Shown here piece by piece: positions 28,729 to 36,875 of a DNA stretch of 64,000 bases (positions within the stretch are counted from its first letter, which is position 1; each line of letters opens with the position of its first letter). The stretch lies in contig CALKNZ010000001.1 of assembly GCA_938091995.1 (NCBI GenBank), positions 1-64,000 on the forward strand, given 5' to 3'. The notes under the pieces were generated by a model. The model saw only the letters and a list, made by a program, of their open reading frames with translations. It had not been told where the DNA came from and searched no databases. The stretch is from an uncultured Luminiphilus sp. (GTDB lineage Bacteria; Pseudomonadota; Gammaproteobacteria; Pseudomonadales; Halieaceae). A program made the translations under genes and the position numbers.

Positions 28729-29567
28729 TGCTTCCAGCGTCGGTTACTCCATAACCAATCATCGGGGCAGGCGCGGATAGCGGCTTCTGTGAGCTCGACA
28801 TACCGCTCAAGAATCCAAGACTCCTCTACAGATGCTGAGTCGCGGGTAATCTCAACCACTTCAATTTCAAAATGACCGCGTTTTTTGCGCTGACATCGAG
28901 CAAAGGCGACGGGAAACCCCGTCGCTTTTGCCAGGGTTGCTGCGCCCGAGAAAAAAGCCGTTTCTCGATTCAGGAACCTAGTGACATGAACGCGCTCACG
29001 CAGTCCGGGAGATTGGTCCGCAAGCATATAAATCAAACGCGGCGTTCGCCGGTGCCGAATAATATTCCGGGCCGTATCACGCATCTCTATGGCTGTAGCA
29101 CCAAAGCGCCCTCGGGCGCGAAGGCTGAATTCATCAGCAGCGGCACTGTGTAGCCGCTTATAGACAAACGCCATGGGCATATCATAAAGCGCAGCCGCAC
29201 GGTGCAGCATCCATTCCCAATTTCCTTGATGCGCAAGCATCACTAGCACCGACTGCTGCCCCTGCTGGCTTAATTCGTGTATTAAATCGGGATTGATAAC
29301 TTCCAGACGTTCTTCAAAGAAAGTCAGTGGTTGACGGGATCCCGCGATGATCTCCACGGCGGTATCACAGAGATTTTGGTAAAAGGTTTTGCGCGTTGTC
29401 TTAATGGCAGCGGCCGACATATCAGGGAAAGCCTGAGCAAGATTTTGCTCTACGTCCTTACGTCGATAGCGGAATACATACTGCATCAACCAGGCCGCAC
29501 CTGAGGACAACATGTAAAGCCATTCCAGCGGTAACCTAGCTAGGCCTTGGTAGAGTACTCTAATCAT
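28653..29567 (-). CDS. Lipid A/lysophospholipid acyltransferase (LpxL/HtrB family)
   Basis: 304 residues, an inner membrane acyltransferase that adds a secondary acyl chain to Kdo-lipid A or to a related lipid. The catalytic motif is H113-QGNW-E118 (HX4E, the family's HX4D/E). Next come conserved RDTARNIIRHRR, DQSPG and the late WLWSNRRWKHQ, typical of LpxL/LpxM. One N-terminal hydrophobic segment near 15-30. The 3' end overlaps the MBL gene by 76 bp, and the start overlaps the LRR lipoprotein gene by 8 bp. Which acyl position it serves is not known. Confidence 0.85.
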   Translation of the reverse strand: MIRVLYQGLARLPLEWLYMLSSGAAWLMQYVFRYRRKDVEQNLAQAFPDMSAAAIKTTRKTFYQNLCDTAVEIIAGSRQPLTFFEERLEVINPDLIHELSQQGQQSVLVMLAHQGNWEWMLHRAAALYDMPMAFVYKRLHSAAADEFSLRARGRFGATAIEMRDTARNIIRHRRTPRLIYMLADQSPGLRERVHVTRFLNRETAFFSGAATLAKATGFPVAFARCQRKKRGHFEIEVVEITRDSASVEESWILERYVELTEAAIRACPDDWLWSNRRWKHQALAASAVGASASPDTDNQSNPES

Positions 29568-30066
29568 CTCGATTCTCAGGCGCTGCTAAACAGTGCTGCG
29601 GAACTGTGTAAGTAGTGACATAGTCGAGCAAGCCAGATTTAGGGCATTGAAGCTTTGGGTTATGACTAAGATCGAGGTGTTGAAGCTTTCTAAGTTGAGC
29701 CAATGGCACGGGGTCGACTATGTCATTGTTATCTAGCCACAGTGACTCGATATCGGAAAGTTGTCCCAACTCAACGAGGTTGCGTATGCGATTATCAGAA
29801 AACTTTAGCTGGGTAAGCCCGGCAAACTGACCCAAACCATCCAGAGAGGCGATGCCTGCGTTGCTACAGTTTAAAGTCTTGAGCTGCAGAGGTGCTGAAA
29901 TGTTGGCATCAGTGATACGTTGTTCGAGACAGCGCTGCAATGCCTCATCAGCGACTTGAAAATCAGTAAACAGCCGGGCCGGTCCGTAAACCTGCCGATC
30001 ATTCAAGGTAACGTCATAATTTTGGCAAGCTGTGAGTAATAAACAAAGCACGCAAATGCGGTACAT
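29560..30066 (-). CDS. Leucine-rich-repeat lipoprotein
   Basis: 168 residues from the ATG at 30066, which has AGGA seven bases upstream. Lipoprotein signal with lipobox LLTAC, so the mature protein begins at a Cys around residue 14. It is followed by about four internalin-like LRRs of roughly 21-22 residues (LKTLNCSNAGIASLDGL, LTQLKFSDNRIRNLVEL, IESLWLDNNDIVDPVPL, LQHLDLSHNPKL) with a cysteine pair near the C-terminus. It is probably outer-membrane anchored and protein-binding. Its gene overlaps the LpxL-like gene by 8 bp, so they share a transcript. Confidence 0.75.
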   Translation of the reverse strand: MYRICVLCLLLTACQNYDVTLNDRQVYGPARLFTDFQVADEALQRCLEQRITDANISAPLQLKTLNCSNAGIASLDGLGQFAGLTQLKFSDNRIRNLVELGQLSDIESLWLDNNDIVDPVPLAQLRKLQHLDLSHNPKLQCPKSGLLDYVTTYTVPQHCLAAPENRDD

Positions 30067-30125
30067 AGGCGAATCCTGACTGTGAGCACGTATAATGCCA
30101 AGAACACGGGGCCCGAGACACACTT

Positions 30126-31238
30126 ATGGTAGATAAATCTGGTCAATTCCGCCGAAGGCAGGGTGAGCCTGGGTCCTATAAGACCCAAATACTGCGGCAA
30201 CTGGAACAATCCCTGCGTAAACACTGGCGTCTTGGTCAGAATATGGTGTTGTGTTGGGCTCCAGATCCAAAGGGTTTGCTGACCTTAATGGTGCCACATT
30301 ATTTTCTGGGCAACCTGACCGCAGGTGGTGGCATCGGTGAGTTGGCCGAGAAAGAGCAGTTTGTCAGTACTGTTATTGGCGGTTCCTGTTTGAAGAGTCA
30401 TGGGGAAATTTTCAGTATTGCCCAACGACTGGGTGTGTCCACCAGTTTTATAAAGCTTGATGGCGTGCTGGGAGAAGATCCCGAAATGCTGGCCGCCGCT
30501 GACGCGATTATTTCAAGTTACGGAATCAGCTACGTCGACTCGCGGGCAGTACTGCTGTTCGATATCGCTGAATTCTCTCTTTACACCCCCTTTGAGCAAG
30601 CGAGCCAACTCAATTCCCTCTCTTATTCAATGAACTCGGCTTACAACAAGCTGCAGCGTCAGGGCGTCGATGTGAATTTTGCCAGGACGACAACGGGCGA
30701 CGGTTATTACGTCTGGAATCGGGATCAGGGCGCTTACCCTGACCTCGATATGCTGTCCTTTTTGCTGCTCATTTTAGTCGATAATGCGGTCGCTCGAGGT
30801 CAAGCCTCAGGTAACACGGTTCCTGTTATTCGATCGGCTTTTCATATTGGCAGCCACTATGAGTTGTTTCAGGCAGAGGGGGTGAACCCTTCTGTTTTAA
30901 GTTACATCGTGGGGGACGTCACCATTACATTGGCAAGAATGCTCGAATCTGCACGAGCGGGACAAATTATTCTGGGTGATTTTCAAGCGGGTTTACCTGA
31001 GCGTGATGGCGTTTTTGGGGCGCAGGAATTTGTCATGCAAGCCATTGCTGAATTGAAGGAACTCGACAAACTTCGTATAGCGGGTCAGTCCTTGGTGGAT
31101 ATCCGCGCTGTGACGCCAAAGCAGGGAGCGCTTCAGACACTGTCGATGGTAGATAAACACGGTATGACACTAGAGGCGGTTAATCTGGAGCTTGAGGTTG
31201 CGTTAACCGATGAGAGTTTGAGGTTGGGAGCGAGCTAA
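30126..31238 (+). CDS. Class III nucleotidyl cyclase-like protein, probably degenerate
   Basis: 370 residues. Residues about 139-285 align with the class III adenylate/guanylate cyclase domain. They carry the first metal Asp146 (LLFDIAEFS), the second in G191-D192-G193, and a late GD pair (263-264) and Arg271. The usual substrate-binding Lys before 'TxGD' is Thr here (ARTTTGDG), and the transition-state Asn of the 'GDxVNxAxR' motif is not evident. Catalysis is therefore doubtful, or the substrate unusual. The first 135 residues are an unrecognised, soluble N-terminal domain rich in Gly and Leu. No membrane segment. Divergent from the LRR lipoprotein gene and 2 bp before rsmJ. Confidence 0.65.
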   Translation: MVDKSGQFRRRQGEPGSYKTQILRQLEQSLRKHWRLGQNMVLCWAPDPKGLLTLMVPHYFLGNLTAGGGIGELAEKEQFVSTVIGGSCLKSHGEIFSIAQRLGVSTSFIKLDGVLGEDPEMLAAADAIISSYGISYVDSRAVLLFDIAEFSLYTPFEQASQLNSLSYSMNSAYNKLQRQGVDVNFARTTTGDGYYVWNRDQGAYPDLDMLSFLLLILVDNAVARGQASGNTVPVIRSAFHIGSHYELFQAEGVNPSVLSYIVGDVTITLARMLESARAGQIILGDFQAGLPERDGVFGAQEFVMQAIAELKELDKLRIAGQSLVDIRAVTPKQGALQTLSMVDKHGMTLEAVNLELEVALTDESLRLGAS

Positions 31239-31240
31239 AG

Positions 31241-32014
31241 GTGAGCGCGCCCAAAACAACGCCTGAAAACTGCTCGGTTGTGCCTGCGGTTGCGGGGGCA
31301 TGGCCTCTCGCACAGCGCCTGGCTGAGCAGTTGAGTTGCCCCGCTGTTCGTAGTGTAGAAGCGGTGAGTTCACCGGTAGCGCTTTTTGTTGATCATGATG
31401 ATCTGTGGCTGCAACAGCGCGCAATGGAGCAGGCTAGCCCTGTCCGCGTAGATTTTGCCTCGCCGGGTCTTCAGCATCGGCGCCGTGGTGGTCAAAATGA
31501 GTTGCTGGGGCGCGCCGTGGGCGTCAAGGCTGGCCAGCGACCTTCCGTCATAGACGCAACTGCGGGGCTAGGTCGAGATGCATATGTATTGGCCGACCTT
31601 GGTTGCACTGTAACTTTAATTGAACGATCAGCAGTGCTTGCTTTGATGTTGGAACAAGCGCTGGAAAGGGCGTCGATTAGCGCCATTGCTTCGGTGCGGG
31701 CGGCGGCGTCAAGAATGCGGCTGCAATCGCGAGATAGCCGCGACTACGAGACCTCACAAGAGACGGTTATTTACTTGGATCCCATGTTTACAGATCGACG
31801 CGGTTCTGCGGCGGTAAAAAAAGATCTCAGTGTGCTACAGGCGCTTCATGGCAACGTCGACAATGAAGATGAGCAGCTTCTTGCTTGGGCTTTGGCGCAA
31901 CCTGTCCGTCGCGTGGTGGTAAAGCGTCCGTTGAAATCGGCGCCACTCGATAGTCGAAAACCATCACATGTGATTAAAGGAAAAACTGTGCGATTTGATG
32001 TGTATGTACTCTAG
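31241..32014 (+). CDS. rsmJ: 16S rRNA (guanine-1516-N2)-methyltransferase
   Basis: 257 residues, SAM-dependent methyltransferase modifying G1516 of 16S rRNA. SAM motif I is VIDATAGLGRDAYVLADLG, and the N-methyltransferase motif IV is YLDPMFTDRR. RsmJ-specific SPGLQHRRRGGQNELLGRAVG precedes motif I. The start is the GTG at 31241; GGGAG lies about nine bases upstream within the cyclase gene end. Followed by a small unknown gene. Confidence 0.9.
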   Translation: MSAPKTTPENCSVVPAVAGAWPLAQRLAEQLSCPAVRSVEAVSSPVALFVDHDDLWLQQRAMEQASPVRVDFASPGLQHRRRGGQNELLGRAVGVKAGQRPSVIDATAGLGRDAYVLADLGCTVTLIERSAVLALMLEQALERASISAIASVRAAASRMRLQSRDSRDYETSQETVIYLDPMFTDRRGSAAVKKDLSVLQALHGNVDNEDEQLLAWALAQPVRRVVVKRPLKSAPLDSRKPSHVIKGKTVRFDVYVL

Positions 32015-32023
32015 GAGAATGCG

Positions 32024-32431
32024 ATGTCTGCTTGTCAGGTAACGGGGCACGCGCGAGGAGGTAAGACCGTCCTAAACTGCAGGGTCAACAATACCCTGAG
32101 TCAGGGTAGTACCTGCGACCAATTGCGTCAGGTCGAGCCATTGGCGAGCCTTGTTTTGCGCTGTGAGCCAAGCCAGTCGCTGATAGAGGGAAATAGAGAC
32201 CATGAGATTGAGGCACTGCAAGCTTTTATTGAAGCGCCCTGGATGTTGCTTCAGGCGGTGCTAGGCATGGCTCAGCATGCTGAGTTAAAAGTGGTACTGG
32301 AACTGCCATCCCCAACGACGCCATTAACAAAATCTATCAATGCGTTTTGGTCGTCCTGGCTCGAGTCTCGGGATCTGTCCAATAGCGCCAGCCCAAAGGC
32401 GGTGGAGCTTCGCTTTCTTAGTGAATCGTGA
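32024..32431 (+). CDS. Small uncharacterised protein
   Basis: 135 residues with an excellent ribosome binding site (AGGAG eight bases before the ATG), nine bases after rsmJ, so it is likely translated. I do not recognise the family. It has four cysteines near the N-terminal half, a central helix [22 protein letters not shown], and a basic-to-acidic C-terminal part. No signal peptide or membrane segment is clear. Its last 14 bp overlap the end of dapE on the opposite strand. Confidence 0.55.
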   Translation: MSACQVTGHARGGKTVLNCRVNNTLSQGSTCDQLRQVEPLASLVLRCEPSQSLIEGNRDHEIEALQAFIEAPWMLLQAVLGMAQHAELKVVLELPSPTTPLTKSINAFWSSWLESRDLSNSASPKAVELRFLSES

Positions 32432-33569
32432 GTAAGCGCGTCATGATGCCGTAGTAGATGGCCGTTAAGCGCGGAATATCGCTGAGCAATATGTGCTCGT
32501 CAATTTGATGGATCGAAGCGTTAATGGGCCCAAGCTCGACAATCTGAGTACCTGTTTGAGCGATAAACCGCCCGTCAGATGTGCCCCCGCCGGTTGATAA
32601 TTTAGCAGATGTGCCCGTGATCGACTTGATGCTCGCAGTGACTGCTTCTACCAAAGCGCCGGGTTCAGTCAAAAACGGCTCACCGCTCAGGTGCCATTTA
32701 ATATCAAAGTCAGCAACGTGCGCACCCAGAATTTCTTCACAGCGGCTGCGGATGGTGGTGGCGTCAGTTTCCGTTGAGAAACGCACATTAAACTGTGCAG
32801 TTAACGACCCTGGAATAACATTGGTAGCACCTGTGCCCGCTTGAATATTGCCAAATTGTAGGCGGGTTGGCTCAAAGAAGGCGTTGCCCTCGTCCCAGGG
32901 TTCTTTTGCGAGAGCGTCCAGGGCCAAAAATGCACCGTGAATGGGGTTTTCTGCAAATTGAGGATAGGCGATATGCCCCTGCTTACCGCGGATGGTAATT
33001 ACCCCGTTAATCGAACCCCGTCTTCCGTTTTTAATGATGTCACCAAGAGACTCCGAGCTTGAGGGCTCACCGACCACACACCAGTCAACCTGCTCCCCTC
33101 TAGCGATCAACGCCTCAACAACCTTAACGGTTCCGTCTCTTGCCGGTCCTTCCTCATCAGCGGTAATTAAAAAACCCAGCCGTCCCCTATGGTTTGGGTG
33201 CTGTTGGGCGAAGGCCTCAGCCGCAACGGTCATAGCCGCAAGGCTTGCTTTCATATCGGCGGCTCCACGTCCATAGAGCACGCCATCGCGATCAGTCGCT
33301 GTAAAAGGCGGGGTCGACCAACCCGACTCGGGTCCTGTTGGAACAACATCAGTGTGACCAGCGAAGACCAGCGTGCCGTCCCCCTGTCCCCGGGTAGCCC
33401 AGAAATTATCGACCTCCCCAAATCGCATAGGTTCGCAGACAAAACCAGCAGCCGTCAGCCGCTGCATCATTATTTTCTGGCAATCGGCATCGTTGGGCGT
33501 GACAGAAGGGCGCTCGATGAGTTGTCGGGTTAAAGCAACTGCGGCCTCCCCGTATTCAGTTGTTGGCAT
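32418..33569 (-). CDS. dapE: Succinyl-diaminopimelate desuccinylase
   Basis: 383 residues, M20 dizinc peptidase-like enzyme releasing succinate to give LL-diaminopimelate. Metal ligands His72 ([11 protein letters not shown]) and Asp105 ([12 protein letters not shown]), followed by the catalytic Glu pair in ITADEEGPA. The ATG at 33569 matches the family N-terminus and has GAGAG a few bases upstream; an in-frame ATG at 33581 would overlap dapD by 26 bp. The C-terminal His ligand lies within the [12 protein letters not shown] region and beyond. Part of dapE-dapD with dapC further upstream. Confidence 0.94.
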   Translation of the reverse strand: MPTTEYGEAAVALTRQLIERPSVTPNDADCQKIMMQRLTAAGFVCEPMRFGEVDNFWATRGQGDGTLVFAGHTDVVPTGPESGWSTPPFTATDRDGVLYGRGAADMKASLAAMTVAAEAFAQQHPNHRGRLGFLITADEEGPARDGTVKVVEALIARGEQVDWCVVGEPSSSESLGDIIKNGRRGSINGVITIRGKQGHIAYPQFAENPIHGAFLALDALAKEPWDEGNAFFEPTRLQFGNIQAGTGATNVIPGSLTAQFNVRFSTETDATTIRSRCEEILGAHVADFDIKWHLSGEPFLTEPGALVEAVTASIKSITGTSAKLSTGGGTSDGRFIAQTGTQIVELGPINASIHQIDEHILLSDIPRLTAIYYGIMTRLLTIH

Positions 33570-34566
33570 GAAGGCTCTCATTAAGCTCGATAGCCGAGCG
33601 GTTAGTCAGGCACTCTACCGTTCCAGAGGTGCTGTTACGTCGAAATAAAAGGTCAGATTTTCCTGCAAGATCCCGCGCTGACACCGTCTCTACCGGTTTG
33701 CGTGCGCCATCTAACAGCGTGACTTTGGTTCCCGCCGTGATGAAGAGGCCGGCTTCAATGGTACAGCGGTCACCTAAAGGAATGCCCAGCCCGGCGTTGG
33801 CGCCAATCAAACATTCGCGCCCGACCGAGATGACAATATTGCCACCGCCAGAAAGGGTACCCATGGTAGAGCAGCCTCCGCCAAGATCAGAACCCGCTCC
33901 TACCCAGACACCTGCCGAAATTCGGCCCTCGATCATCCCGGGTCCTTCTGTTCCCCCATTGAAATTGATGAAACCTTCGTGCATGACCGTTGTGCCTTCA
34001 CCTAAATAAGCGCCCAGACGTACCCTAGCCGTATGAGCAATACGCACACCCGTGGGGACGACATAGTTGGTCATTTTGGGGAACTTATCGACGCTTGCGA
34101 CTTCGAGAACCGAGCCTCGCAGCCGCGCATCAAGTTGTCGCTGGGGCAGATCAGTCAAACAGACAGCGCCCTGATCGGTCCAGGCGACATTGGGTAGCAG
34201 TCCAAAAAGACCGTCTAAGTCTGTCCCGTGGGGTTTGACCTGCCGGTGTGATAGCAAATGTAACTTTAAATAGGCATCTGCTACGGTTGCTGGTGCTGCA
34301 TTATCGAGGAGTGTGGTCGCGACAACCCGACCTGCTGAGGACCGGAGTTGGTCGGCAAGTCTCGCCTGTTCATCGGCGCCAATAGCCGTAAACCCGCGAC
34401 AAAGTTCGGCGAGTTGGTCGTCATCGAGTGGCCCGGATACGTCCTTAATTAAGGCGGCAAGATCGCCGTCGATGTTACTCAGTGGTGCCGGGTAAAAGAC
34501 GTCTAAAGTCTCGTCCGCCGTATTCTGGGTGGCAACACCCAATCCAAATCCATGGACAGCGCTCAT
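33556..34566 (-). CDS. dapD: 2,3,4,5-tetrahydropyridine-2,6-dicarboxylate N-succinyltransferase
   Basis: 336 residues of the longer Pseudomonas-type DapD. The N-terminal alpha/beta domain (to about residue 160) precedes a left-handed parallel beta helix of hexapeptide repeats (from about [14 protein letters not shown] through [14 protein letters not shown]). It uses succinyl-CoA. An ATG at 34566 preceded by AGGAGAC (with CC following) is a good start. Overlaps dapE at its end. Confidence 0.94.
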   Translation of the reverse strand: MSAVHGFGLGVATQNTADETLDVFYPAPLSNIDGDLAALIKDVSGPLDDDQLAELCRGFTAIGADEQARLADQLRSSAGRVVATTLLDNAAPATVADAYLKLHLLSHRQVKPHGTDLDGLFGLLPNVAWTDQGAVCLTDLPQRQLDARLRGSVLEVASVDKFPKMTNYVVPTGVRIAHTARVRLGAYLGEGTTVMHEGFINFNGGTEGPGMIEGRISAGVWVGAGSDLGGGCSTMGTLSGGGNIVISVGRECLIGANAGLGIPLGDRCTIEAGLFITAGTKVTLLDGARKPVETVSARDLAGKSDLLFRRNSTSGTVECLTNRSAIELNESLHANN

Positions 34567-34593
34567 GGTTGTCTCCTGTATGTGTTTAAAAAT

Positions 34594-34944
34594 TCACTTT
34601 CCAAAGCGAGCGGCATAATCGGTGGCATTAAAACCCACAGCCGTTTCGCCGTTATGTTCGAGAACCGGCCGTTTAATAAGGGTTGGATGTTTTAACAAAA
34701 TTGACTCCACATTGCCGTTTTCAGCCTCCCCCCGCTCTTGCTCTGACAGATTTTTCCAAGTGGTGCTGCGTTTATTGAGTAGCGTTTTTTCGCCTACAGC
34801 AGCGACCCATTGGCTTAGCTGTGTTTGTGACAGCGCAGTCTTTCTAAAATCTACAAATAGGTACTCTAGGCCTTCGGATTCAAACCAACGTCGAGCTTTC
34901 TTAATGGAATCGCAATTGGGTATACCGTAAATCACAGGGGTCAT
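34594..34944 (-). CDS. Spx/ArsC-like protein (YffB family)
   Basis: 116 residues, thioredoxin-fold reductase of the ArsC/Spx family. The ATG at 34944 has AAGGA six bases upstream. The single N-terminal Cys is in PNCDSIKKARRW, as in YffB, while the arsenate-reductase triad is incomplete. The C-terminal RPVLEHN and GFNATDY fit the family. YffB proteins commonly sit beside dapD/dapE in gammaproteobacteria; their function is unproven. Confidence 0.85.
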   Translation of the reverse strand: MTPVIYGIPNCDSIKKARRWFESEGLEYLFVDFRKTALSQTQLSQWVAAVGEKTLLNKRSTTWKNLSEQERGEAENGNVESILLKHPTLIKRPVLEHNGETAVGFNATDYAARFGK

Positions 34945-34996
34945 GGGGGTTCCTTGAATAATCAATTAGGACCAAGACGCTACAAGCGTATCAGAA

Positions 34997-35680
34997 TCAG
35001 GGCTTACTAATCTTTTTCGGGTGCTTTCGAAGCGGGTAGCAGGTCGTGCAAATTTCGCAGACGCGCCCGTCACAGCCTCTTGCGGTGCAGTATTCCCGGC
35101 CATAAAAAATAATTTGCAGGTGGAGGTCGTTCCAGCGTGATTTTTGAAAAAGGCGCTTGAGATCCCGCTCGGTTTCCACCACATTTTTGCCTCGGGTCAA
35201 ACCCCAACGCTGGGCGAGACGGTGAATATGTGTGTCGACCGGAAAGGCTGGATGACCAAAAGCCTGTGCCATAACCACGCCTGCAGTCTTGTGCCCAACG
35301 CCGGGCAAGGCCTCTAATTCCGCAAACGATCGCGGGACCTGAGATTCGTGCCGAGTTATTAAGAGCTGGCTTAGGCCTTTGATCGCTTTGGATTTTTGTG
35401 GAGAGAGGCCACAGGGCCGAATAATACTGCGAATATGCTCTACGGACAGATCTGCCATAGATTCAGGGGTGTCGGCCGCTGCAAATAACGCTGGGGTCAC
35501 TTGATTGACCCGTTCATCAGTGCACTGGGCGCTGAGCAGGACTGACACCAAAAGTGTAAACGGATCTTTATGATCCAGCGGCACAGGAGGATCTGGATAC
35601 AGGTCGCCCAACCGCGCGTCGATAAAGGCAACACGTTCGTCTTTCATTAAATTTCGAGGTGAACCGGTTGTTGCAGCCAT
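34997..35680 (-). CDS. nth: Endonuclease III-like DNA glycosylase, atypical Fe-S loop
   Basis: 227 residues, removes oxidised pyrimidines and cuts the abasic site. Helix-hairpin-helix LPGVGHKTAG with catalytic Lys131, and catalytic Asp149 in FPVDTHIHR. The C-terminal cluster loop has Cys198, Cys203, Cys208, Cys211 and Cys214. The usual C-x6-C-x2-C-x5-C is not matched; the best fit is C-x9-C-x2-C-x2-C. LFQKSRWNDLHLQIIFYGREYC resembles versions from other phyla more than the enterobacterial enzyme. It starts four bases after the dapC stop (ATG 35680), with the ribosome binding site inside dapC. Glycosylase activity is likely; cluster geometry is uncertain. Confidence 0.85.
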   Translation of the reverse strand: MAATTGSPRNLMKDERVAFIDARLGDLYPDPPVPLDHKDPFTLLVSVLLSAQCTDERVNQVTPALFAAADTPESMADLSVEHIRSIIRPCGLSPQKSKAIKGLSQLLITRHESQVPRSFAELEALPGVGHKTAGVVMAQAFGHPAFPVDTHIHRLAQRWGLTRGKNVVETERDLKRLFQKSRWNDLHLQIIFYGREYCTARGCDGRVCEICTTCYPLRKHPKKISKP

Positions 35681-35684
35681 CTTT

Positions 35685-36875
35685 TTACCAGCCCTGCTCA
35701 AGTGTTTGCACTATCCGTTGTGCAGCTTCAACGCATGTTGCTTGTTCTGCGACCAGTGCCATGCGTATACGATTTGCTCCCGGATTTTCGCCATCGACCC
35801 ATCGCCCTAGAAATTGTCCGGGAAGCACTGAAACATTGCAGCGCCTCAATAATTCAGCAGCAAATTCTAAATCGTCAGTGGGCGTGCTTGGCCAGAGATA
35901 AAAGCCCGCGTCGGGAGTCGTGACGTCGAGTTGTTGAGCTAATAGGGGCACCACGGCTTCAAATTTGGCGCGGTACAGGGCTCGATTGGCTACGACGTGG
36001 GTTTCATCACTCCATGCAACGGTGCTTGCAACCTGATGATGCGGTGGCATAGCACAGCCGTGATAGGTTCGGTAGCGCGTGAACTTTTGGATAATATCGG
36101 CGTCTCCAGCGACGAAACCTGACCGAAGCCCAGCCAGGTTGGAGCGCTTCGATAAGCTGTGAAAGCAGACGCATTTAGCGAAATCGGCATGCCCCATATT
36201 GGCTGCTGCAGATAAAAGCCCGGCAGGGGGATTTTTCTCGTCAGGGTAAATTTCGCTGTAGCATTCATCGCTGACAATGACGAAATCATGCTCTTGAGCC
36301 AGAGCAATGAGGGTCCCTAAAGCCTCTTCTGACATCACAGCACCCGATGGGTTGCCGGGATTGCAGAGGTACAGAACTTCGAGTCGCTCCCAGTCATCAG
36401 CAGCCACCTGGGAAAAATCCGGTTTAAATTCACCGTGAGCATGGGCTGGAACAAAGGTAGGTTCGGTGCCTGCAAGCAGTGCTGCGCCCTCATAAATTTG
36501 GTAAAACGGGTTGGGGCTCATTACCCGTCCGGGTGCCCCGGGCGTGACTAAGGTCTGAGCAATCGCAAACAAAGCTTCTCGAGTGCCGTTCACAGGTAGC
36601 ACCTGTCGGTCGGCATCAACATGTGGCAACTTAAACCGGTGTTCTAGCCACCGGGCAATGGTGGTTCTAAGTGTCGGTGACCCTGTGGTCGATGGGTAAC
36701 GACTAATTTCGGGCAATGCCTGCATGAGTGCCTCTATAACTGCGCCCGGCGGGGCGTGCTGAGGCTCACCAATGGTCAGTGCTATTGGGGGGAAGTCTGC
36801 TGCAGTTATGCCATCAAATAATTGACTTAAGCGTTGAAACGGATAGGGCTGTAATGCTTCTAGGCCAGGGTTCAT
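35685..36875 (-). CDS. dapC: Succinyldiaminopimelate transaminase
   Basis: 396 residues, fold-type I PLP aminotransferase of the succinylase pathway. The PLP lysine is Lys243 in HSLSKRSNLAGLRSG. CNPGNPSGAV at 171-180 and DECYSEIYPDEK near 203-214 are the usual cofactor contacts. The first residues FNPGLE-type (MNPGLEALQPYPFQRLSQLFDG) match bacterial DapC. It overlaps glnD by 4 bp and is followed by nth. With dapD, dapE and dapA it covers most of the route from aspartate semialdehyde to LL-DAP except DapB. Confidence 0.92.
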   Translation of the reverse strand: MNPGLEALQPYPFQRLSQLFDGITAADFPPIALTIGEPQHAPPGAVIEALMQALPEISRYPSTTGSPTLRTTIARWLEHRFKLPHVDADRQVLPVNGTREALFAIAQTLVTPGAPGRVMSPNPFYQIYEGAALLAGTEPTFVPAHAHGEFKPDFSQVAADDWERLEVLYLCNPGNPSGAVMSEEALGTLIALAQEHDFVIVSDECYSEIYPDEKNPPAGLLSAAANMGHADFAKCVCFHSLSKRSNLAGLRSGFVAGDADIIQKFTRYRTYHGCAMPPHHQVASTVAWSDETHVVANRALYRAKFEAVVPLLAQQLDVTTPDAGFYLWPSTPTDDLEFAAELLRRCNVSVLPGQFLGRWVDGENPGANRIRMALVAEQATCVEAAQRIVQTLEQGW

